From Bacillus sp. USDA818B3_A (GTDB lineage Bacteria; Bacillota; Bacilli; Bacillales; Cytobacillaceae): a stretch of DNA of 64,000 nt. Positions 50,297 to 59,648 of the stretch are shown here, one piece after another (positions within the stretch are counted from its first letter, which is position 1; each line of letters begins with the position of its first letter). The notes under the pieces are model-generated. The model saw nothing but the letters and a program-made list of their open reading frames with translations. It searched no databases and was not told the origin of the DNA. The translations under genes and the position numbers were made by a program. The DNA lies in the NCBI RefSeq assembly GCF_009928415.1, contig NZ_JAABNN010000001.1:89995-153994 (forward strand), read 5' to 3'.

Positions 50297-51295
50297 TTAA
50301 AAGTTGACGAATGCGTCTTCTGCTTTGACACCCGATTTGATTACTTTGTTGTCAATTAACCATTTGGCGACATGATCCCAGGTTTGCGGGTCTTGGTAGC
50401 CGAATGATTGGTCCTTTGCGTCCATGAGCGGCAAGAGAATTTCTAAGCTCTTGGTCTCAATGTCCTTTTCTAAAGGCGATGATTTGTCTTCATGGTTAAG
50501 TAAAATTGACAAGCCCTCTTCCGGGTGGTCCTGAACATATTTTTGACCTTTTCCAATTGCTGTCATAAACTTCTTAAACACATCAGGCTTTGCCTTTAGT
50601 TCCTTCTCACTGCCGACTAGAACTAATTCATAATAATCAGGTACACCATAATCAGCAGGATTTAAGGTACGCATTGGATGGCCTTCTTTATCAAGCAGCA
50701 ATTTTTCATGGTTAATATAACCGCCGATAAGGGCATTTGTTTTCTTTGTTGCCATGGCAGGAATTAAATCCCAGCCAACATCGACCATCTTAATTTTTGA
50801 AGCATCTCCCCCATCAGACTTTACCATCGTTTGTACAATTGCTTCATCCAAAGGAATCGATGGATAACCAATCGTTTGACCTGCTAAGTCCTTAGGTGAT
50901 TTGATCGCACTATCAGCCGGCACCATCAATTGATTAAGCGGGTGACGCACAATGGCACCAAACGATTGAACGGGAATATCTTCGCCGCGAGCGACAAGTA
51001 CCTGTGGCTGATAGCTTAACGCCATATCAATTTGGCCTGCTGCCACTAGTTTTAGCGGATCATTTGTATCTGCCGGCATTTCGATGTTAACATCTAGGCC
51101 CTGTTCTTTAAAATAACCCTTCTCCTCGGCTGCATAAAGGAACGAATGGACAGCGTTCGGATACCAGTCTAGCATCAATGTCACTTTTTCAAGCTTCTGA
51201 TCGCCTTTCTTTTCGGCAGCACTGTCGTCATTTTTCCCGCAAGCACTTAACACTAGCAGCATCAAACCTAGTATGATTATTGAAACCTTTTTCAT
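50297..51295 (-). CDS. thiY: Thiamin-precursor ABC transporter substrate-binding lipoprotein (ThiY)
   Basis: A 332-residue lipoprotein (signal MKKVSIIILGLMLLVLSAC, lipobox LSAC) of the NMT1/THI5-like family. The mature N-terminus KVTLMLDWYPNAVHSFLYAA with the following EKGYFKEQGLDV is typical of ThiY, which binds N-formyl-4-amino-5-aminomethyl-2-methylpyrimidine. It is the last gene of the TPP-riboswitch operon, 17 bases after thiX. The ligand is inferred from family and from co-occurrence with ylmB and tenA. Confidence 0.9.
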   Translation of the reverse strand: MKKVSIIILGLMLLVLSACGKNDDSAAEKKGDQKLEKVTLMLDWYPNAVHSFLYAAEEKGYFKEQGLDVNIEMPADTNDPLKLVAAGQIDMALSYQPQVLVARGEDIPVQSFGAIVRHPLNQLMVPADSAIKSPKDLAGQTIGYPSIPLDEAIVQTMVKSDGGDASKIKMVDVGWDLIPAMATKKTNALIGGYINHEKLLLDKEGHPMRTLNPADYGVPDYYELVLVGSEKELKAKPDVFKKFMTAIGKGQKYVQDHPEEGLSILLNHEDKSSPLEKDIETKSLEILLPLMDAKDQSFGYQDPQTWDHVAKWLIDNKVIKSGVKAEDAFVNF

Positions 51296-51312
51296 TTTAC
51301 TTACTTCCCCTC

Positions 51313-52086
51313 TTAGATGTGGTATTTATTTTTCAATAATTGTCTTTCAATAAAACTGATTAATAAAAATAAGATAATACCAAGTAAAGATAATAGAAAA
51401 ATAGCAGCAAACACAGCATCTGCCTGCAAGCTCCCAGACATGCGCCGGCTGAAGTACCCCAGTCCTTGGCTCGCCCCAAGCCATTCGCCAATCGTTGCCC
51501 CTGTGACACAATACACAACCGACATTTTCAATCCTGATAAAAATGACGGCAGGGCCATAGGCACCTGAATTTTTTTAAAAATCGTCCAGCGGTTCGCCCC
51601 CATCGTTAACAATAATTCACGATACTCTTGACCACCCGATTTCAACCCATCATAGGTACTTACAACAATAGGGAAAAATGCTATTAAAATGGTGACGGCG
51701 ATCTTACTCCAAATGGAATACCCAAACCACATGATAAAAATCGGAGAAATCGCAATCAGCGGGATCGTTTGAGAAATAACTAGGAACGGATAAAGCACCT
51801 TCTCTAACGGACGTGAAAAGTGCATGCCGATTCCTAGAAGTGTGCCGCAAGCAACAGAAATCGCAAACCCAATCAGTACTTCATTCAGTGTGGCTGGCAA
51901 ATGTTCTTCAAACAGCAGCTCACGGTTTTCTATTAATGATCCCCAAATCGCTGAAGGTGATGGCAAAATAAAGGCTGGAATGAGTCCTCGATTCACCACC
52001 CATTGCCAGAGGCTGATCAGGAGGATGATCACAATTAAAAATAAACCGTAATCGCTTGTCCATTTTTTAAATCTAGTTGTTTTCAT
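51313..52086 (-). CDS. thiX: Thiamin-precursor ABC transporter permease (ThiX)
   Basis: A 257-residue permease of the SsuC/TauC type with about six helices. PAFILPSPSAIWGSLIENRE near residue 35 and the ATPase-contact loop YRELLLTMGANRWTIFKKIQVPMALP near 155-180 are typical. Its ATG overlaps the end of thiZ by 14 bases, so the two are translationally coupled. It forms the pyrimidine importer with ThiY and ThiZ. Confidence 0.9.
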   Translation of the reverse strand: MKTTRFKKWTSDYGLFLIVIILLISLWQWVVNRGLIPAFILPSPSAIWGSLIENRELLFEEHLPATLNEVLIGFAISVACGTLLGIGMHFSRPLEKVLYPFLVISQTIPLIAISPIFIMWFGYSIWSKIAVTILIAFFPIVVSTYDGLKSGGQEYRELLLTMGANRWTIFKKIQVPMALPSFLSGLKMSVVYCVTGATIGEWLGASQGLGYFSRRMSGSLQADAVFAAIFLLSLLGIILFLLISFIERQLLKNKYHI

Positions 52087-52810
52087 GTTGAATCAGCCAC
52101 TCCAGTTCTCTTCTCATCCTGATAAATTCTTCTTGATAAATTAGTTCTGAACTTCTCGGTCTCGGCAAATTAACCTTCCATTCTTGAATTCCATCTACTT
52201 TAAGAACGTAAATCCTGTCGCTTAAAAGAATAGCTTCTTCTAGATCATGGGTAATGAACAGGACCGTCTTTTGCAGCTCGCCCCATAATCCTAATAACCA
52301 GCTGTGCATGTTCCGTTTCGTCATCGAATCAAGTGCACCAAACGGTTCATCCAATAATAACAGGTCTTTTCCTGTCATCAGCGTTCGTAAAAAGGCGGCA
52401 CGCTGCCGCATTCCTCCCGACAGTTCATTAGGATACGCATCTTCATAATCAGCCAGCCCAAAACGAGCCAGCCACTCTCTTACTTCCAGTAACTTCGTTT
52501 TCTTATTTCCCTTTGTGACTTCCAAGGGAAGCAGCACATTTTCGTTGACCGTTCTCCATGGTAAAAGCAGGTCTTTTTGCGGCATATAGCCGACACTGCC
52601 TAACCGCTTGCCAGTTTTTCCGCCGTTAATCAAAATTTGTCCCTGATCCGGTTCAAGCAGCCCATTCACCAATTTAAATAGTGTACTTTTTCCAGAACCA
52701 CTCGCCCCAATGATGGATACAAATTCTCCTGCTTTTACATCAAGTGAAATCTTTTCAAAAATTGGCTTACCAGGACCGAATGAATACGAAAGATCATTGA
52801 TTTGTAACAT
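52073..52810 (-). CDS. thiZ: Thiamin-precursor ABC transporter ATP-binding protein (ThiZ)
   Basis: The best start is ATG 52808-52810, giving 245 residues (MLQINDLSYSFGPGKPIFEK). Walker A is GASGSGKST near residue 37, the Q-loop is GYMPQKDLLLPW, the signature ELSGGMRQRAAF near 135 and Walker B LLLLDEPFGALD near 155. It lies seven bases after the tenA stop. The ribosome binding site is poor, suggesting coupling to tenA translation. The frame is open 20 codons upstream inside tenA. Confidence 0.88.
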   Translation of the reverse strand: MLQINDLSYSFGPGKPIFEKISLDVKAGEFVSIIGASGSGKSTLFKLVNGLLEPDQGQILINGGKTGKRLGSVGYMPQKDLLLPWRTVNENVLLPLEVTKGNKKTKLLEVREWLARFGLADYEDAYPNELSGGMRQRAAFLRTLMTGKDLLLLDEPFGALDSMTKRNMHSWLLGLWGELQKTVLFITHDLEEAILLSDRIYVLKVDGIQEWKVNLPRPRSSELIYQEEFIRMRRELEWLIQHENN

Positions 52811-52817
52811 GGACGAA

Positions 52818-53489
52818 TTAGACAGGCCACTCGCCCCCCTGATAAACCATATCCCAGAAAATGTATTCAAAACGGGAAGTAGTTAGGAAATGTTCTTCAA
52901 GGACCGCTAACTCCCATTCAGGCTTTCCATCGGTTAACTGATCTAATAGGTTGATCAGCCACTGGGCCAGGGCGCCAAACTCATCAGAAGCGTACATGGT
53001 TACCCATTCACCATATAGATAGTGGCTGCTAGCACCTTGATAGTCCTTAGCTAACATTTTGCCGATCTCCCAATAGCTCCACATACATGGTAATAATGCC
53101 GAAATCAATTCTTCTAATGAACCATTTTGTGCAACCTTTAACATGTAACTGGTATAAGCTATATTAATCGGAGTTGGTTTCGTTTCTTCCAGCTGTTCAT
53201 TCGTTATTCCAAATCTTGAGGCATATTGTCGATGCAGATCCATTTCTCCATGCAAGGTTTCATGCAGGAGCTTGGCGAATGCTGCCATTGTCTCGATGTC
53301 CCTCGCCTTCACCGCTCCAATAGCGAACAGCTTCGAATAGTCAATTAAGTACACGTAATCTTGTTTCATGTAGCGAATAAAGGACTCAACTGGCAGGTCC
53401 CCCATCCCCATACCAACAACAAATGGATGCTGGTGGGTTTTCTCCCATATATCACTTACTTTATCAAAAAGTCGCTCAGAAAATTTCAT
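52818..53489 (-). CDS. tenA: Thiaminase II / aminopyrimidine aminohydrolase
   Basis: AAGGGGGA precedes ATG 53487-53489, giving 223 residues. The active-site cysteine is in ISALLPCMWSYWEIG, and counts to C135, as in B. subtilis TenA. Conserved QDYVYLIDYSKLFAIGAVKA and LYGEWVTMYASDEF are also present. TenA hydrolyses 4-amino-5-aminomethyl-2-methylpyrimidine to HMP for salvage of thiamin breakdown products. Its start overlaps the ylmB stop by four bases (ATGA). Confidence 0.93.
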   Translation of the reverse strand: MKFSERLFDKVSDIWEKTHQHPFVVGMGMGDLPVESFIRYMKQDYVYLIDYSKLFAIGAVKARDIETMAAFAKLLHETLHGEMDLHRQYASRFGITNEQLEETKPTPINIAYTSYMLKVAQNGSLEELISALLPCMWSYWEIGKMLAKDYQGASSHYLYGEWVTMYASDEFGALAQWLINLLDQLTDGKPEWELAVLEEHFLTTSRFEYIFWDMVYQGGEWPV

Positions 53490-54781
53490 GCTGTTGGTTT
53501 GTCCCCCTTCTCGGTGTTGCACCACTCGGCGATAAAAGTAGCCAGAACCTTTGTAAAATCAAACAGCTGCTGGATTTCCAGCTTTTCATCGACGGCATGG
53601 GCGTCCTCTAATTTTCCCGGTCCAAATATCGCGGTTGGAATTCCGGCACGACCGAGCCAGCCTGCGTCGGTTACCGTTGTGGACATTCCGACTGTTGGAA
53701 CCTCTCGCAACGCTTCTTCATAGGAGTTCGCTAACAGCTTTGTACCAGGATGGTCAGGGTCGATTTCTAATGAAGGAAAAATTTCTCCGCGGTCGACAAT
53801 CATTGACTTTCCTCCCCAGACAAACTGTGGAGGATTATCTCTAAGCCAAGGATCCGCAGTGGCAACGGCAAGGACATGCTGTTCAATTTCACGGATCACT
53901 TCTTCGTAATCTTCATTCGGGTAAAAATGGACCGTTACCCATAAAGCGCAGCGATCAGCTACAAACGCCGCATGTCTGCCTCCCTCAATGACCGCAGGAT
54001 TAATCGTGTTGGTACCTGGCGGGAATCCTGGATCACTTTTCGTAACAGCCCAGTGACGCTCGAGTTCTTGCAGGCCGGCAATGATCTTCATCATTTTTTC
54101 AATCGCACTGGCTCCTTTTACCCCTCCGCCCGCATGAATCATTTTCCGGCGGATTCCATCATGGTAGGTGTCTTTACTTTCAATCGTAATCCAGCCAGTA
54201 ATGACGCCGCCTTGTCCTTGAATATGTAAATCACTCGTATCAACCACTACCGCATAGTCCGCGCGGTAACCTCGTTCGACACAGTCTTGCGTACCGGCTT
54301 CACCCACCTCTTCCCCAATCACAGATTGAAATTGAAGATCGCCTTTAAGGGTAATACCCATTTCTTTTAATAGTTTAATGGCAAAAAGGGATGCAGCAAT
54401 GCCGCCCTTCATATCGGCAACGCCCCGTCCATAAATATAGCCATCCATTTGTTGGGCTTCGAATGGGGAGGCGCTCCATTCTTTCGTATCTCCAACCTCG
54501 GCCACATCGACATGTCCATTGACAATTAAGCTATTATACTTCCCTGGTGATTCACCCGTTAAGATTCCGACCACATTGGGATCACCAGGGTAAACATCCC
54601 ATTTATCCGTCGTGAAACCTAACTCTTCGAGATACCCTTTAATAAACTCTTGAACATCATTCGTATTACGTGCGGGAGGGCTGACGGTTGGAAAAGCAAC
54701 AAGATCTGTCAACAGCTCTAGTAGTTCTCCCTTTCTCGCCTCAATCTCCCCCGTTATTCTTCCCATTAATTCTTCGTTCAA
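53486..54781 (-). CDS. ylmB: Formylaminopyrimidine deformylase (YlmB), ArgE/DapE family
   Basis: A 431-residue M20-type metallo-amidohydrolase. Zinc-site motifs: SLIVNGHVDVAEVGD near residue 90, YGRGVADMKGGIAASLFAI near 120, the catalytic-base region SVIGEEVGEAGT near 155 and the late YEEALREVPTVGMSTTVTDA near 380. Placement directly upstream of tenA in a TPP-riboswitch operon identifies it as YlmB, which deformylates the imported formylaminopyrimidine before TenA acts. Fourteen bases separate it from thiW. Confidence 0.88.
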   Translation of the reverse strand: MNEELMGRITGEIEARKGELLELLTDLVAFPTVSPPARNTNDVQEFIKGYLEELGFTTDKWDVYPGDPNVVGILTGESPGKYNSLIVNGHVDVAEVGDTKEWSASPFEAQQMDGYIYGRGVADMKGGIAASLFAIKLLKEMGITLKGDLQFQSVIGEEVGEAGTQDCVERGYRADYAVVVDTSDLHIQGQGGVITGWITIESKDTYHDGIRRKMIHAGGGVKGASAIEKMMKIIAGLQELERHWAVTKSDPGFPPGTNTINPAVIEGGRHAAFVADRCALWVTVHFYPNEDYEEVIREIEQHVLAVATADPWLRDNPPQFVWGGKSMIVDRGEIFPSLEIDPDHPGTKLLANSYEEALREVPTVGMSTTVTDAGWLGRAGIPTAIFGPGKLEDAHAVDEKLEIQQLFDFTKVLATFIAEWCNTEKGDKPTA

Positions 54782-54795
54782 TTTTCACACACACC

Positions 54796-55311
54796 CTAGT
54801 TTTTTATTGCAGGAGTCTGATTATCATTCATCACTAAAACTTTCTTCCTTAAAAATACGGTTAAAACTACAAATCCCAGCAGTGCGCCTGCAAAAGAGCT
54901 GAAAATAAATAGCGGAATAAACCCAAACAGCGTTGCTTTCTGTCCAAGTAACAGGGTAGCAATCGGATAGGAAACAAGCGCTCCAAGAATTCCTGTCCCG
55001 ATGACTTCACCAACAAACGCAAGATAGATCTTTTTAGTTTTTAAAAATAATAGGGACGCCAGCAGGGCTCCTACCATACTGCCAGGAAAAGCAAAGATGG
55101 AACCTGTTCCCATTAAATTGCGGATCAGTGATACCAAAAAGGCCTGAGCAACCGCGTAATAAGGGCCTAAAAGAACAGCTGATAAAACGTTTAAAAAGTG
55201 CTGCATTGGGAATACCTTTGTAAACCCGATCGGTATAGCTACGAGATTACTAGTAATTGTGCCAATTGCAACCATCATCGCCGTTAATGTCAGCTTATAC
55301 GTTTTATTCAT
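54796..55311 (-). CDS. thiW: ThiW-type energy-coupling-factor S component
   Basis: A 171-residue integral membrane protein with five to six helices, starting MNKTYKLTLTAMMVAIGTIT. The block VFPMQHFLNVLSAVLLGPYY and ANLMGTGSIFAFPGSM-like text (RNLMGTGSIFAFPGSMVGAL) match ThiW, the predicted thiazole-specific substrate-capture subunit that works with the shared EcfA1A2T module. It gives this operon a second precursor uptake route beside ThiXYZ. Five bases separate it from thiE. Confidence 0.88.
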   Translation of the reverse strand: MNKTYKLTLTAMMVAIGTITSNLVAIPIGFTKVFPMQHFLNVLSAVLLGPYYAVAQAFLVSLIRNLMGTGSIFAFPGSMVGALLASLLFLKTKKIYLAFVGEVIGTGILGALVSYPIATLLLGQKATLFGFIPLFIFSSFAGALLGFVVLTVFLRKKVLVMNDNQTPAIKN

Positions 55312-55316
55312 GTTTA

Positions 55317-55958
55317 TTAGCCCTCCACACTATTCTTTAATTTTTTTGCCGCTTCATACGGTGAGTCTGCATGACTGATTGCCGTAATGACTGAAACACC
55401 ATCGGCTCCGGCCTTTACGACAGCGGCTGCGTTTTCATTTGTAATTCCGCCGATTCCAACGATTGGCATCGTGTTACCTTGCTGACGGAGGATTTCGATT
55501 AACTCTGTACCCCGTACAGGTTTGGCGTCATCCTTTGTACTTGTGGGATAGATTGGGCCAATGCCAAAATAATCAGCCCCTTCGCTGCGTGCGGTCTCGG
55601 CTTCTTCTGGGGTATGGACGGAAACACCTAGGATTTTGCTGCCACCAATTCTTTCACGTACCACTTTTACTGGCTCATCCTCTTGTCCAATATGTACACC
55701 ATCTGCATCCAGCTCCATTGCGAGTTCAATGTCATCATTGACGATGAATGGAATTTGATAGTTTTTGCAGATGAGCTGCAGTTGTCGAGCCAGTTCATAT
55801 TTTTTCGCACCGGTAAGGGCCCCTTGCCCTTTTTCACGGAATTGGAAAATAGTCACACCGCCCGCTATTGCTTCTTTTAATACTTCCGCTGGTTCTTTAA
55901 GGCAGTTAGGACTGCCCATAATAAAATAAACTTTTAAAGCTTCTCTCAGGTTGTTCAT
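55317..55958 (-). CDS. thiE: Thiamine phosphate synthase
   Basis: A 213-residue TIM-barrel enzyme joining HMP-pyrophosphate and thiazole phosphate into thiamin phosphate. Visible motifs: [13 protein letters not shown] near residue 37, [20 protein letters not shown] near 72, [12 protein letters not shown] near 108, [20 protein letters not shown] near 130 and [20 protein letters not shown] near 167. The ATG overlaps the thiD stop by four bases. Confidence 0.95.
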   Translation of the reverse strand: MNNLREALKVYFIMGSPNCLKEPAEVLKEAIAGGVTIFQFREKGQGALTGAKKYELARQLQLICKNYQIPFIVNDDIELAMELDADGVHIGQEDEPVKVVRERIGGSKILGVSVHTPEEAETARSEGADYFGIGPIYPTSTKDDAKPVRGTELIEILRQQGNTMPIVGIGGITNENAAAVVKAGADGVSVITAISHADSPYEAAKKLKNSVEG

Positions 55959-56764
55959 CGATTTCCGAGCTCCCTTCTTTTCCGTAACGCCCCATGGTTT
56001 GTCGGTCCATGACCATGACCAACATCAATCCCATCCTCGATTGCCGCCTGAATAAACTCTTTCGCCGTTAAGACCGCATCATAAACCGAAGCACCTTTCG
56101 CCAGTTCAGCCGTCACTGCTGCTGAGAAAGTACAACCGGTCCCATGGGTGTTTTTTGTCGGAATCCGTTTATTCGTAAACGTATGAAACTCCGAACCATC
56201 ATACAATAAATCTGTTGAAGATGTATCATCTTTATCATGTCCGCCTTTGATGACAACCGTATGAACGCCCAGTTCAACCAATTTTAAAGCAGCTTCCTTT
56301 TTATCCTCGGCACTCCTAATCGACATCCCTGTTAGAACCTCTGCCTCTGGAATATTAGGAGTAATCACTTTTGCCAAGGGTAATAGATGGGTCTTCATGG
56401 CAACAATCGCTTCCTGCAGCAGTAAAGAGGCACCGCCTTTGGCAATCATCACTGGATCGACAACAAGATTCTCCCATCCAAATTTGCGGATTTGCCCGGA
56501 AACAGCTTCAATAATCTCCGAACTGAACAGCATCCCTGTTTTAAGGGCATCTGTGCCGAGGTCTTCCCCGATTGCGTTCATTTGTTGAACAATCGCTTCC
56601 GGTGTCATCGGATAAACCCCATGAACACCCAAGGTATTTTGCGCAGTCACTGCCGTAATCGCTGACATCCCGAAGACCTCCAATTCTTGAAATGTCTTCA
56701 AATCAGCCTGAATACCAGCCCCGCCGCCGCTGTCTGAGCCGGCAATCGTTAATGCTTTATACAT
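55955..56764 (-). CDS. thiD: Hydroxymethylpyrimidine/phosphomethylpyrimidine kinase
   Basis: A 269-residue ribokinase-fold enzyme that phosphorylates HMP and HMP-P. The N-terminus [20 protein letters not shown] with [11 protein letters not shown] is diagnostic of ThiD; the catalytic region [20 protein letters not shown] near residue 210 carries the anion hole and Cys. GGAGG precedes the ATG at 56762-56764. Fourteen bases downstream of thiM. Confidence 0.95.
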   Translation of the reverse strand: MYKALTIAGSDSGGGAGIQADLKTFQELEVFGMSAITAVTAQNTLGVHGVYPMTPEAIVQQMNAIGEDLGTDALKTGMLFSSEIIEAVSGQIRKFGWENLVVDPVMIAKGGASLLLQEAIVAMKTHLLPLAKVITPNIPEAEVLTGMSIRSAEDKKEAALKLVELGVHTVVIKGGHDKDDTSSTDLLYDGSEFHTFTNKRIPTKNTHGTGCTFSAAVTAELAKGASVYDAVLTAKEFIQAAIEDGIDVGHGHGPTNHGALRKRRELGNR

Positions 56765-56778
56765 CTTAAAAACCTCCG

Positions 56779-57585
56779 TTAAATCTTTTTGATAGACACA
56801 CTCGCAGTAATATCTTCTTCATTTATAAGTGCTAATTGATTTAAAAATTCAATTTGGAAACTGCCTGGTCCCGCTTCAGCCGTTTTCTTTGCCGCCTTTT
56901 CCGCAGCAGCCCCGTAATAAGCTAAAGCGCAAACCGCTGCCCGGAGCACATCTTTTTCTACTCCAGCAAAAGCCCCGATGACTGAGGTTAATAAGCAGCC
57001 AGTTCCTGTTACTTTCGTTAAAAGAGGGTGTCCGCCAGATACGACATAGGTGGTTGCACCGTCCGAAACGATATCCTCTTTTCCGGTGATCACCACTACG
57101 CTGCCACTTTTTTGAGCTGCCTTCACAGCAAGTTCGACCTTGTCTCCATTGCCTTCCCCTGCGTCAACACCCTTGATTTCCCACTTTTCACCAATGACAT
57201 TTGCGATTTCTGCCGCATTCCCGCGAACCACAGCAACCTTCACTTCATTCATTATTTTGTGGGCAGTATCCGTTCGATAAGGAGTAGCACCTGCTCCTAC
57301 CGGGTCAAAAATGACGGGAACGCCCTGCTCATTCGCTGCTTTCCCTGCGATAATCATGCTATACACATTCTGTGCATTTAAGGTACCGATATTCAAAACC
57401 AATGCACTTGCAATCCTTGCCATATCCGCGACTTCTTCACTGGCATAAGCCATAACTGGTGATGCACCTAAGGCAAGCAGTCCATTTGCGGTAAAATTTG
57501 TCACAACCACATTGGTAATATTATGTACAAGCGGGCTAACATCTCTGACTCTCTGTAACGTTTCATACACGTAATGTTTTTCCAA
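56779..57585 (-). CDS. thiM: Hydroxyethylthiazole kinase
   Basis: AAGGGGA precedes TTG 57583-57585, giving 268 residues ([20 protein letters not shown]). ThiM motifs: [20 protein letters not shown] near residue 20, [30 protein letters not shown] near 118 and the catalytic [18 protein letters not shown] near 190. It phosphorylates the thiazole alcohol for ThiE. It is the first gene after the TPP riboswitch. The frame is open 29 codons upstream through the riboswitch terminator, which is not translated. Confidence 0.95.
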   Translation of the reverse strand: MEKHYVYETLQRVRDVSPLVHNITNVVVTNFTANGLLALGASPVMAYASEEVADMARIASALVLNIGTLNAQNVYSMIIAGKAANEQGVPVIFDPVGAGATPYRTDTAHKIMNEVKVAVVRGNAAEIANVIGEKWEIKGVDAGEGNGDKVELAVKAAQKSGSVVVITGKEDIVSDGATTYVVSGGHPLLTKVTGTGCLLTSVIGAFAGVEKDVLRAAVCALAYYGAAAEKAAKKTAEAGPGSFQIEFLNQLALINEEDITASVSIKKI

Positions 57586-57614
57586 CCTATTTTCCCCTTT
57601 TCTTTTAAAAAATA

Positions 57615-57780
57615 AAAAAACCAGACCCATAATGGACCTGGTTTGGTTTGATTTGATTGCGTTGCGTAACAAAATATCCCACTTAACTACTTTCCTACGC
57701 TGGAATTATCCAGATCAGGTCCAAAGGGTTAAAAACTTAATCGTTTTCTCTCAGCCTGAATACAGGGCACCCCTAGTAGA
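57615..57780 (-). ncRNA. TPP (THI-box) riboswitch with terminator
   Basis: On the minus strand the aptamer runs from ACTAGGGGTGCC through the conserved CTGAGA and ACCCTTTGGACCTGATCTGG to CGTAGGAAAGTAGT (57686). The expression platform is a terminator, AAACCAGGTCC pairing with GGGTCTGGTTT, followed by TTTTTT (57612-57644). TPP binding should terminate transcription of the nine-gene operon. Confidence 0.97.
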
Positions 57781-57837
57781 TCTTCGTTATTAAATTACAC
57801 TCATCTTACCCCTATTTCCTAGCATTGTAAAGAATTT

Positions 57838-58089
57838 TTATTTGACACCTTTACTTTTAGCTATGTCGATAATTTCCTTTAGCTCATTCGTAAATCCCTT
57901 TACTGCTCTGTCATTCAGTACGGTGACCGGGACTCCTAAAAAACCGTATTGCTCGACTTCTTTTTGATAAGTTGGATTTTTGGAGATATCTCTTACCTCA
58001 AAGGGAACTCCTTCTTCGGTCAATACCTTTTTAACCATGGTACATTCAATGCAATCGTTGGTTGTATAAACAATCACTGTTTTATTCAT
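57838..58089 (-). CDS. Glutaredoxin-like protein (NrdH/GrxC type)
   Basis: An 83-residue thioredoxin-fold protein, MNKTVIVYTTNDCIECTMVK, with redox motif CIEC (C13, C16) and the cis-proline block FLGVPVTVL near residue 50. The size is that of NrdH/glutaredoxin proteins. The CIEC motif differs from NrdH CVQC and Grx CPYC, so the exact partner is unclear. Its ATG lies inside the end of the phosphoesterase gene (eight-base overlap), so the two are co-translated. Confidence 0.85.
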   Translation of the reverse strand: MNKTVIVYTTNDCIECTMVKKVLTEEGVPFEVRDISKNPTYQKEVEQYGFLGVPVTVLNDRAVKGFTNELKEIIDIAKSKGVK

Positions 58090-58591
58090 TCGTAACTCCT
58101 TTATTAGAAAAAAAGATATGGTCTGCCTCTATCGTATCACCTATTTGCAGTATACCAAAGGAATACATCTTCTGACGGCGTTTATCTGTCGGGGAACCAG
58201 GGTTAAAAAGCAGGAGCCCATTTTGATATTTTTTCAGAGGAATATGTGAATGACCAAAAATAATACAATCGACTTCATCTTCAGTAAAAGCTAAAATAGC
58301 CCGCTTTTCTGTTGTTTTTCCCTTACCATGCCCGTGAGTAACCCCTATTTTAAATCCGTTCAACTCTATGATTCTTTTTTCGGGGAAATGTTTCTTAATC
58401 TCTTCATCATCAACATTGCCAAAGACCCCTTCCACTTTCCCATATGTATGAAGTTCATGGAACACGTCGATTGTCTGCCAATCACCAGCATGAATAATTA
58501 AATCTGCATCTTTTAATTCCGCCGTTAATCTTGCAGGTAGTCCTTTAGCCCGTTTAGGTAGATGGGTATCGGAAATAATCACAATTTTCAC
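58082..58591 (-). CDS. YfcE/YsnB-type metallophosphoesterase
   Basis: A 169-residue calcineurin-like phosphodiesterase starting at GTG 58589-58591. The metal ligands are in order: IISDTHLP (D8, H10), IIHAGDWQ, GVFGNVDDEE, GVTHGHGKGKT and FGHSHIP. YfcE homologs hydrolyse phosphodiesters such as bis-pNPP in vitro; the in vivo substrate is unknown. It is followed by the overlapping glutaredoxin-like gene. The 274-base region upstream to 58866 holds the terminator of the next operon and AT-rich text. Confidence 0.88.
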   Translation of the reverse strand: MKIVIISDTHLPKRAKGLPARLTAELKDADLIIHAGDWQTIDVFHELHTYGKVEGVFGNVDDEEIKKHFPEKRIIELNGFKIGVTHGHGKGKTTEKRAILAFTEDEVDCIIFGHSHIPLKKYQNGLLLFNPGSPTDKRRQKMYSFGILQIGDTIEADHIFFSNKGVTNE

Positions 58592-58765
58592 TCTTTTCCA
58601 CCCCGTTCATCATAGTGTACTCTTCGATTATTATATAACAAATCCTCTTGTATTGTTGAATTCTAAAGGTTCCTGTGTTTTTATTCCTCGGGAAAGCGCA
58701 TAAACAGACATTTTTCGCCTAATTTTGTCGGAGCGTTTTCTGTTATAGAATAAATTGTCTGTAAC

Positions 58766-58797
58766 AATAAAACCTTGAAAAATATCAAGGTTTTATT
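58766..58797 (-). terminator. Terminator of the kinase-like/GT4/HipA-like operon
   Basis: AATAAAACCTTGA (58766-58778) pairs with TCAAGGTTTTATT (58785-58797), 68 bases past the stop at 58866. Confidence 0.8.
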
Positions 58798-58865
58798 ACT
58801 TCACAAACTATATCGTTCGTTTCGAAGAACCATTTTTATATCCCTTTGCGGGAAATATCATAAAA

Positions 58866-59648
58866 TCATTCATCTGTACTATTTTGATGTAATGGCCGGT
58901 AGACCTTTTTAATAAACTTCTTCATTAATTCAGGGAGAATTTTCCTTCGCCTCGTGACCAATGTGGTGACAATGGTCTTTCTTTCCTCTGGCGAAACCAG
59001 CCATTCATCCGGAATGACGGAAACAATTTCCTCGATTAGATAAATGGGCATGGTTTGAATGAGTTCGAAAAATTCCTTAAAGATTTGTTCCTCACGAATA
59101 TTTTGTGCCATAATCTGGTGGGTTGCACTTTTTAGTACCTCTACCGGCAAATCCTCCAAATCGGAGCGAAGCCAGCTGTTTGTACCAAAAATCTCCGCCT
59201 GATCAATCATCCACAAGTGAAAGCTGCCATTTTCCTTTTCCCTCAGCAAAATATTTTTCCGCGTCCGGTCCTGATTACACAGCCAATAGTCTAATAGAAT
59301 GATACCGGCCAGTGGTTGATCATTAATAATGACAGGGTCACTTTCTACTTGATGACCATCTTTGCAGTTCTTCATATATAACGAAGCAAATTGATATTGA
59401 GTATGAGAGAGATTAGCCAGTTCAGGTACTTGAGAAGAAAACTTATCAGGAATTTCAACAATCCTGGCAAAGGGAATAGGCAGTCCTAAATAACGGGCCA
59501 AACAATAGCCAACCCACTCATTTGGCAAAGTTTTCTCAAACTCAGGCTGAAAAAATTTCACAACATAATCTTTTCCATCATTAAAATGGATTAAGTGCGC
59601 ATTTGATTTTCCCTCAAGCATTTTTATATATTGTACTGGTGTGATCAT
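58866..59648 (-). CDS. HipA-like kinase-domain protein
   Basis: A 260-residue protein with the HipA-like kinase layout: ATP-site lysine in GKDYVVKFFQPEFEK near residue 30, catalytic loop DYWLCNQDRTRKNILL near 120-135 (Asp of NQD, Asn of KN) and metal-binding LWMIDQAEIFG near 145. It lacks the N-terminal HipA lid and HipB partner, and it is shorter than toxin HipA (about 440), so it is not a classical toxin-antitoxin system. Its ATG overlaps the glycosyltransferase stop by four bases. The substrate is unknown: protein or small molecule. Confidence 0.75.
   Translation of the reverse strand: MITPVQYIKMLEGKSNAHLIHFNDGKDYVVKFFQPEFEKTLPNEWVGYCLARYLGLPIPFARIVEIPDKFSSQVPELANLSHTQYQFASLYMKNCKDGHQVESDPVIINDQPLAGIILLDYWLCNQDRTRKNILLREKENGSFHLWMIDQAEIFGTNSWLRSDLEDLPVEVLKSATHQIMAQNIREEQIFKEFFELIQTMPIYLIEEIVSVIPDEWLVSPEERKTIVTTLVTRRRKILPELMKKFIKKVYRPLHQNSTDE

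Noticed and set aside
58866..59648. HipBA toxin-antitoxin system
   Set aside because: Only a HipA-like kinase core is present; no HipB helix-turn-helix partner, and the gene is coupled to a glycosyltransferase.
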